64,000 nucleotides of DNA. It comes from Paenibacillus sp. PCH8. GTDB taxonomy: Bacteria > Bacillota > Bacilli > Paenibacillales > Paenibacillaceae. A program made the translations under genes and the position numbers. Positions 60,218 to 64,000 of this stretch are shown piece by piece (the stretch's first letter is position 1; each line of letters opens with the position of its first letter). Location of the stretch: positions 2,852,001 to 2,916,000 of the forward strand of contig NZ_PKQK01000001.1 in assembly GCF_002968835.1 (NCBI RefSeq), read 5' to 3'. The notes beneath the pieces are model-generated. The model was given only the letters and a program-made list of their open reading frames with translations, was not told the DNA's origin and made no database searches.

Positions 60218-61000
60218 TTACGCTTTTTTGCGTACCGATGAAGTGTACCAGTAAGCCATACCAACAAATAGGGCACCGCCAATGATGTTACCAAGCGTCA
60301 CCGGAATCATGTTATGGAACCAGCCTGCCAGCGTAATTGTATCCGGGTGGTTCGGCAATAGCCAGGATAAGGACAGCAAGGTCATATTGGCGACACTATG
60401 CTCATACCCACTTGCGATAAAAGCGTACAGACACCACCAGATGAGAGCAATTTTGGCGATATCCTCTTTCGTGCGAGCTGCCATCCAGATCGCCAGACAG
60501 ACAAGCCAGTTACAGAGAATGCCGCGGAAGAACAACTCAGACACGGGAGCGGCCATCTTTTTGGCAGAAGCAACGAATAACAGATGTTCGGGTGCAGCCG
60601 TTTTGAACAGGCCGCTGCCGACAATAAGTAGGCTGAGCAGGATCGCACCGAGCAAGTTGCCGAGGAAAACAAGTCCCCAGTTTTTCAGTGTATCTTTAAC
60701 CGTGGTCCGGCCTGCGAGCGTGCTCATAGTGAAAAACATATTGTTACCTGTGAACAGTTCCGATCCGGCAAAGATGACCAGGGTGAGGGCGAGCCCGAAG
60801 GACATGCCCATCAACATGGTTTGCAATGGCGACTGTGCCGCCAGGAGCGGAGCACCAATACTGAAGATCAGAATGATACCCAGTCCTACATAGGCACCAG
60901 CCATCAGAGCAGCAACCATATATCGTGGCAGGCTTGAATTCATCTGATCCCGTTTTTTAACCGCAGCTTCAATAATTCCCTCAACACTTGGTGTATACAT
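60218..61000 (-). CDS. nirC: Formate/nitrite transporter NirC
   Basis: About 260 residues from ATG 61000, chosen for the GGGGGAAAC site before it; ATG 61015 has none. Six membrane helices of the FNT pentameric channel family are present, with the Asn/Thr-lined LFTGNNMFF motif (about 80-88) and the second-half GFxxSGYEHSVANM-like segment, here IASGYEHSVANM (about 195-206), which contains the central pore His. It moves nitrite into the cell, and out when it accumulates, beside the nitrite reductase genes, and is the last gene of nirBDC. Confidence 0.92.
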   Translation of the reverse strand: MYTPSVEGIIEAAVKKRDQMNSSLPRYMVAALMAGAYVGLGIILIFSIGAPLLAAQSPLQTMLMGMSFGLALTLVIFAGSELFTGNNMFFTMSTLAGRTTVKDTLKNWGLVFLGNLLGAILLSLLIVGSGLFKTAAPEHLLFVASAKKMAAPVSELFFRGILCNWLVCLAIWMAARTKEDIAKIALIWWCLYAFIASGYEHSVANMTLLSLSWLLPNHPDTITLAGWFHNMIPVTLGNIIGGALFVGMAYWYTSSVRKKA

Positions 61001-61048
61001 CACGGTTTCCCCCATTATTTAACATCGATCTTTAAAGTTGCAATCAAG

Positions 61049-61375
61049 CTACATAGCGATCCAGACCTGGGCATTCTCGACCTTCACCGGATACATCTGC
61101 ACCTGACCGGTATCCGGTGCTTGCACCAGACCGGTTGTCAGGTCAATTTTCCAATCATACAGCGGATCGTACAGATAATGTCCGGACACGATTCCTTCAG
61201 CCAGCGGCCCACCCTTGGGGTGGGGGCTACGATTATCCGCCGCGAAGATGGTGCCATCCGATGCCCGAAATACAGCTAACTGATGGCCTTGGATCTCAAC
61301 TACTCTTCCGATTCGTGGCAGGAATTCTTCAACTACTCCGGCAGGGAAGTAGGTACCTGATTGTTTGGTCGTCAT
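61049..61375 (-). CDS. nirD: Nitrite reductase small subunit NirD
   Basis: 108 residues with AAGGAGTGG before ATG 61375. It has the Rieske-like beta fold of assimilatory NirD. At the positions where Rieske proteins have CxH and CxxH it reads NRSPHPKGG and YDPLYDW, so the iron-sulfur ligands are missing, as in other NirD proteins. It works as the non-catalytic partner of NirB in reducing nitrite to ammonium with NADH. Confidence 0.92.
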   Translation of the reverse strand: MTTKQSGTYFPAGVVEEFLPRIGRVVEIQGHQLAVFRASDGTIFAADNRSPHPKGGPLAEGIVSGHYLYDPLYDWKIDLTTGLVQAPDTGQVQMYPVKVENAQVWIAM

Positions 61376-61432
61376 CTTAAACCACTCCTTATCTATTGAA
61401 CATTCATCCTGTATTTGGTCTTGCGAGCTTAC

Positions 61433-63862
61433 TTATGGACGAGCCGATACTTCGATCCCACGGAACAGTTTGCTTTCGCCTTCTTCATCACGAAGCGCTT
61501 TTTTCCAAGGTTCTTCCAGGTGCCCGAGTGCGAACTCAATTCGTGTCATAAGTGCTTTGCGTTCCTCCAGATTGTCTACTACAACCGACTTGATATGCTC
61601 CAGACCCATACGTTCCACCCATTCGGAAGTCCGTTCAAGGTAGTTACCTGTCTCCCGATAATATTGCATGATGGCGCCGCATAGCTCGATTAATTCTTCG
61701 TCTGTCTTCACCTTGCAGAGAGGGTCAGCCAGTCGTGCCTTAATACCACCGTTGCCGCCAATAAAGATCTCCCAGCCACCGTCGTTGCCTACGATACCGA
61801 TATCTTTGGTACATGCCTCTGCACAGTTACGTGGACAGCCGTTCACCGCGTATTTGAATTTGGCAGGCAGATCGAGACGTTCAAATTTACGTTCGAGCAG
61901 GGCGCCCATAGCCATGGAATCCTGTGTGCCGAATCGACAGAATTGGGAACCAACACAGGTTTTAACTGTCCGCAGCGATTTGGCGTATGCGTAACCTGAA
62001 GGCATATCCAGCTCAGCCCACACTTTAGGCAGGTCTTCTTTTTTGACGCCGATCAAGTCCAGTCGTTGACCGCCCGTAACTTTGACGGCTTTAACATCAT
62101 ATTTGACCGAAACATCAGCAATTCGTTTGAGGTCCGCTGGTGTCGTCACCCCGCCATACATCCGAGGTACAACCGTGTAGGTTCCATCTTTTTGAATATT
62201 CGCGTTCATACGTTCATTTACAAAACGGGATTCTTTCTCATCCTCATGAGTGTCCGGGGCAATCATGCCAAGGTAATAGTTGATTGCCGGACGACATTTG
62301 GAACAACCTTCAGGCTGACTCCATCCAAGTACATTCATGACCTCTTTAGTCGTCTGCATTCCTTTTTGTCTAATCTCAGCTACGATCTCATCCCGGCTGA
62401 GAGGAGTACAACCGCATATTCCCTGTTTGGCTCCACTGGTGAAATTGTCACCAAGTACATATTGCAGGATTTGTTCCACAACCGGCTTACATCCGCCACA
62501 AGAGCGGGTTGCACCGGTGCAGGCTTTGATTTCATCTACGCTTGTGAGCCCCTGATTCGTAATGACATCCACAATGGTTCCTTTGGTTACGCCGTTACAC
62601 CCACAGACAATTTCGTCCTCGGACATCGTCTCTACAGATGTTGTTTTTTTATGACCACCACAGCCTGTTCCCATGAGTGATCCGTACAGTTCATCCGTCA
62701 TTTCGGTTTGCTGTTTAATAAGCTTCTGCAGTTCAGCCGAGTCCGTAATGTCTCCAAAGAGAACGGCACCGACCATTTTATTGTCGCGAAGCAGAATTTT
62801 TTTGTATGTCCGTTTCCAGTCGTCCTTCTGGGAGATGACCGAATGATCTGGACTGTCGATGAATTCACCTGTTGAAAAGACGTCCACACCCGAAATTTTC
62901 AATTTCGTGGATACAACCGAGCCTTCATAAGGAGCTGTCTCGACACCGCAGATATGTTTCGCCAGAATCATGCCTTGCTCAAACAATGGGGCAACGAGGC
63001 CGTAACATACCCCGCGATGTTCTGTACATTCACCGACTGAATACACATTCTCCAGTGAAGTCTGCATGTAGTCATCCACGACAATACCCCGATTAACTTC
63101 CATACCGCTTTCACGCGCTACAGCCGTATTGGGTTTGATCCCCACAGCCATGACAACAAAATCGACATGCAGCACGGTGTCATCGGCAAAACGAATGCCT
63201 TCAACCCGTTCGCCGCCAAGCAATTCGGCTGTCTGTGCACCCATTTTGAATCGGATGCCCTGACGTTTCAACTCGGTTTTTAACATAGCTGATGCCTGCG
63301 GATCAAGCTGGCGCTCCATCAGATCCTCCATCAGATGCACTACGGTAACTTCCATGCCGAGTTGTACCAGCCCTTTGGCAGCTTCAAGGCCAAGAAGCCC
63401 GCCTCCAATGACAGCTGCCTTTTTGTACTCTTTTGCAGCCTCCAGCATGATATTGCAATCGGCGATATCCCGGAAACCGACGACACCCTCTTTGTCATGT
63501 CCCGGTACCGGGAGAATGAAGGAGTTGGAGCCGGTTGCAATGATGATTTTGTCATAAGGGAAGCGATTTCCATCCTCTGTCACGACTTCACGGGTATCCG
63601 CATCAATTCGGGATACAGTCGTGCTTGTATGGAGAGTGATACCATAATCCTTATACCAGTGAAGATCATTAAGCACGATGTCATCCAGTGTTTTGCTACC
63701 TTCCAGTACATAGGACAACATAATGCGGTTGTAGTTAGGGTAGGGCTCTGTGCCAAAAACGGTAATATCAAATCGCGAAGTTAATTTCAAAATTTGTTCA
63801 ACTGTACTGATTCCTGCCATACCATTACCAATGATAACGAGTTTCTCTTTTTTTCCGTTCAT
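61433..63862 (-). CDS. nirB: Nitrite reductase [NAD(P)H] large subunit NirB
   Basis: 809 residues from ATG 63862, which has AGGAGG upstream; the frame extends further without a start signal. Order of domains: FAD/NAD-binding (IGNGMAGIST near residue 10; VIGGGLLGLEAA about 150), two BFD-like [2Fe-2S] domains (CGCNGVTKG with CGGCKP; CGCTPL with CSKCRP), a ferredoxin-like sulfite/nitrite half domain, then the siroheme/[4Fe-4S] site with Cys in TCVGSQFCRFG and NGCPRNCAEAC. It reduces nitrite to ammonium in the cytoplasm. nirD and nirC follow in the same operon. Confidence 0.96.
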   Translation of the reverse strand: MNGKKEKLVIIGNGMAGISTVEQILKLTSRFDITVFGTEPYPNYNRIMLSYVLEGSKTLDDIVLNDLHWYKDYGITLHTSTTVSRIDADTREVVTEDGNRFPYDKIIIATGSNSFILPVPGHDKEGVVGFRDIADCNIMLEAAKEYKKAAVIGGGLLGLEAAKGLVQLGMEVTVVHLMEDLMERQLDPQASAMLKTELKRQGIRFKMGAQTAELLGGERVEGIRFADDTVLHVDFVVMAVGIKPNTAVARESGMEVNRGIVVDDYMQTSLENVYSVGECTEHRGVCYGLVAPLFEQGMILAKHICGVETAPYEGSVVSTKLKISGVDVFSTGEFIDSPDHSVISQKDDWKRTYKKILLRDNKMVGAVLFGDITDSAELQKLIKQQTEMTDELYGSLMGTGCGGHKKTTSVETMSEDEIVCGCNGVTKGTIVDVITNQGLTSVDEIKACTGATRSCGGCKPVVEQILQYVLGDNFTSGAKQGICGCTPLSRDEIVAEIRQKGMQTTKEVMNVLGWSQPEGCSKCRPAINYYLGMIAPDTHEDEKESRFVNERMNANIQKDGTYTVVPRMYGGVTTPADLKRIADVSVKYDVKAVKVTGGQRLDLIGVKKEDLPKVWAELDMPSGYAYAKSLRTVKTCVGSQFCRFGTQDSMAMGALLERKFERLDLPAKFKYAVNGCPRNCAEACTKDIGIVGNDGGWEIFIGGNGGIKARLADPLCKVKTDEELIELCGAIMQYYRETGNYLERTSEWVERMGLEHIKSVVVDNLEERKALMTRIEFALGHLEEPWKKALRDEEGESKLFRGIEVSARP

Positions 63863-63918
63863 GTGTGTATGCCTCCTTGGATAGACGCTGTACATTACCA
63901 ACAATTTTAGTAGTTTAT

Positions 63919-63968
63919 ATTTGAAATTATACAAGTAGTTACTAACTATTTATGTGATTTATTTCACT
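63919..63968 (-). promoter_or_regulatory. nirB promoter with FNR/CRP-type site
   Basis: On the minus strand TATAAT (63931-63926) puts the transcript start near 63919. TGTGA-N6-TCACT at 63953-63968 is centred about 41.5 bases upstream of it, the position of a class II activator site. B. subtilis FNR uses TGTGA-N6-TCACA. No good -35 is needed in that arrangement. Oxygen-limited induction of nirBDC is the natural reading. Confidence 0.7.
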
Positions 63969-64000
63969 AATAACGATAGTGTAGTTATAAATAAATTAGT

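Noticed and set aside
61049..61375. Loss of Rieske cluster ligands in NirD as a novelty
   Set aside because: NirD proteins of this family generally lack the ligands, so it is expected.

Overview
The window looks like a chromosomal segment of a Firmicute, most likely a Paenibacillus. This is an inference from strong AGGAGG-type ribosome binding sites, LAGC lipobox export, YesM/YesN-type two-component genes beside a carbohydrate ABC transporter, and a large NRPS/PKS operon. Two natural-product loci dominate it.

Region 1 (1-14.7 kb) is visibly AT-rich. It opens with the end of an IS3-family (IS150-type) insertion sequence cut by the window edge. A four-gene operon follows: XRE regulator, small three-helix membrane protein, BcrA-like ATPase and permease. 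It has the same order as the ltnR-I-F-E regulation/immunity operon of lacticin 3147. Next comes a complete two-component class II lantibiotic locus: lanA1 (mersacidin/LtnA1-like alpha peptide), lanM1, lanT1, lanA2 (beta peptide), lanM2 and lanT2. Each precursor has its own synthetase and, unusually, its own C39-peptidase exporter. Both precursor genes are bracketed by short perfect inverted repeats, different for each gene.

Region 2 (14.8-19.9 kb) has the higher GC of the rest of the window. It holds ordinary or accessory genes: an RNase H with viroplasmin-like N-terminus, an alpha/beta hydrolase, a Ser/Thr kinase, a small Imm48-like protein and an NAD(P)H-dependent quinone oxidoreductase-like SDR.

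Region 3 (19.9-51.1 kb) is one long rightward operon behind a strong sigma-A-type promoter. It encodes a 4-TM protein and a ~5,565-residue hybrid NRPS-PKS (C-A-T-KS-AT-T-C-A-T-KS-dead AT-T-C-A-T-terminal C/E-like domain). A second synthase follows (fatty acyl-AMP ligase-ACP-KS-AT remnant) whose reading frame is broken at a G6 run. Then come a discrete ACP, an acyl-CoA dehydrogenase, a free-standing acyltransferase, a GSA-type aminotransferase, a 3-hydroxyacyl-CoA dehydrogenase, an FkbJ/ZmaD-like ACP, a degenerate CPBP-type membrane protein, a type II thioesterase and an FtsX/LolD-type ABC exporter. The inferred product is a lipo-peptide/polyketide with a beta-amino acyl starter (iturin-like logic, but split into separate proteins) and possibly an ACP-bound unusual extender delivered in trans (zwittermicin-like logic). 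I do not recognise the cluster as a known one.

Region 4 (51.1-53.3 kb) holds a TetR regulator behind a perfect 19-bp palindrome and an MFS exporter, probably self-resistance or efflux for the cluster.

Region 5 (53.3-64 kb) is ordinary metabolism: a leftward sugar ABC transporter (lipoprotein and two permeases) divergent from a YesM/YesN two-component system, an HD-domain YfbR-like phosphohydrolase, and a leftward nirB-nirD-nirC nitrite reductase operon with an FNR-type site at about -41.5. No tRNA, rRNA or CRISPR was seen.
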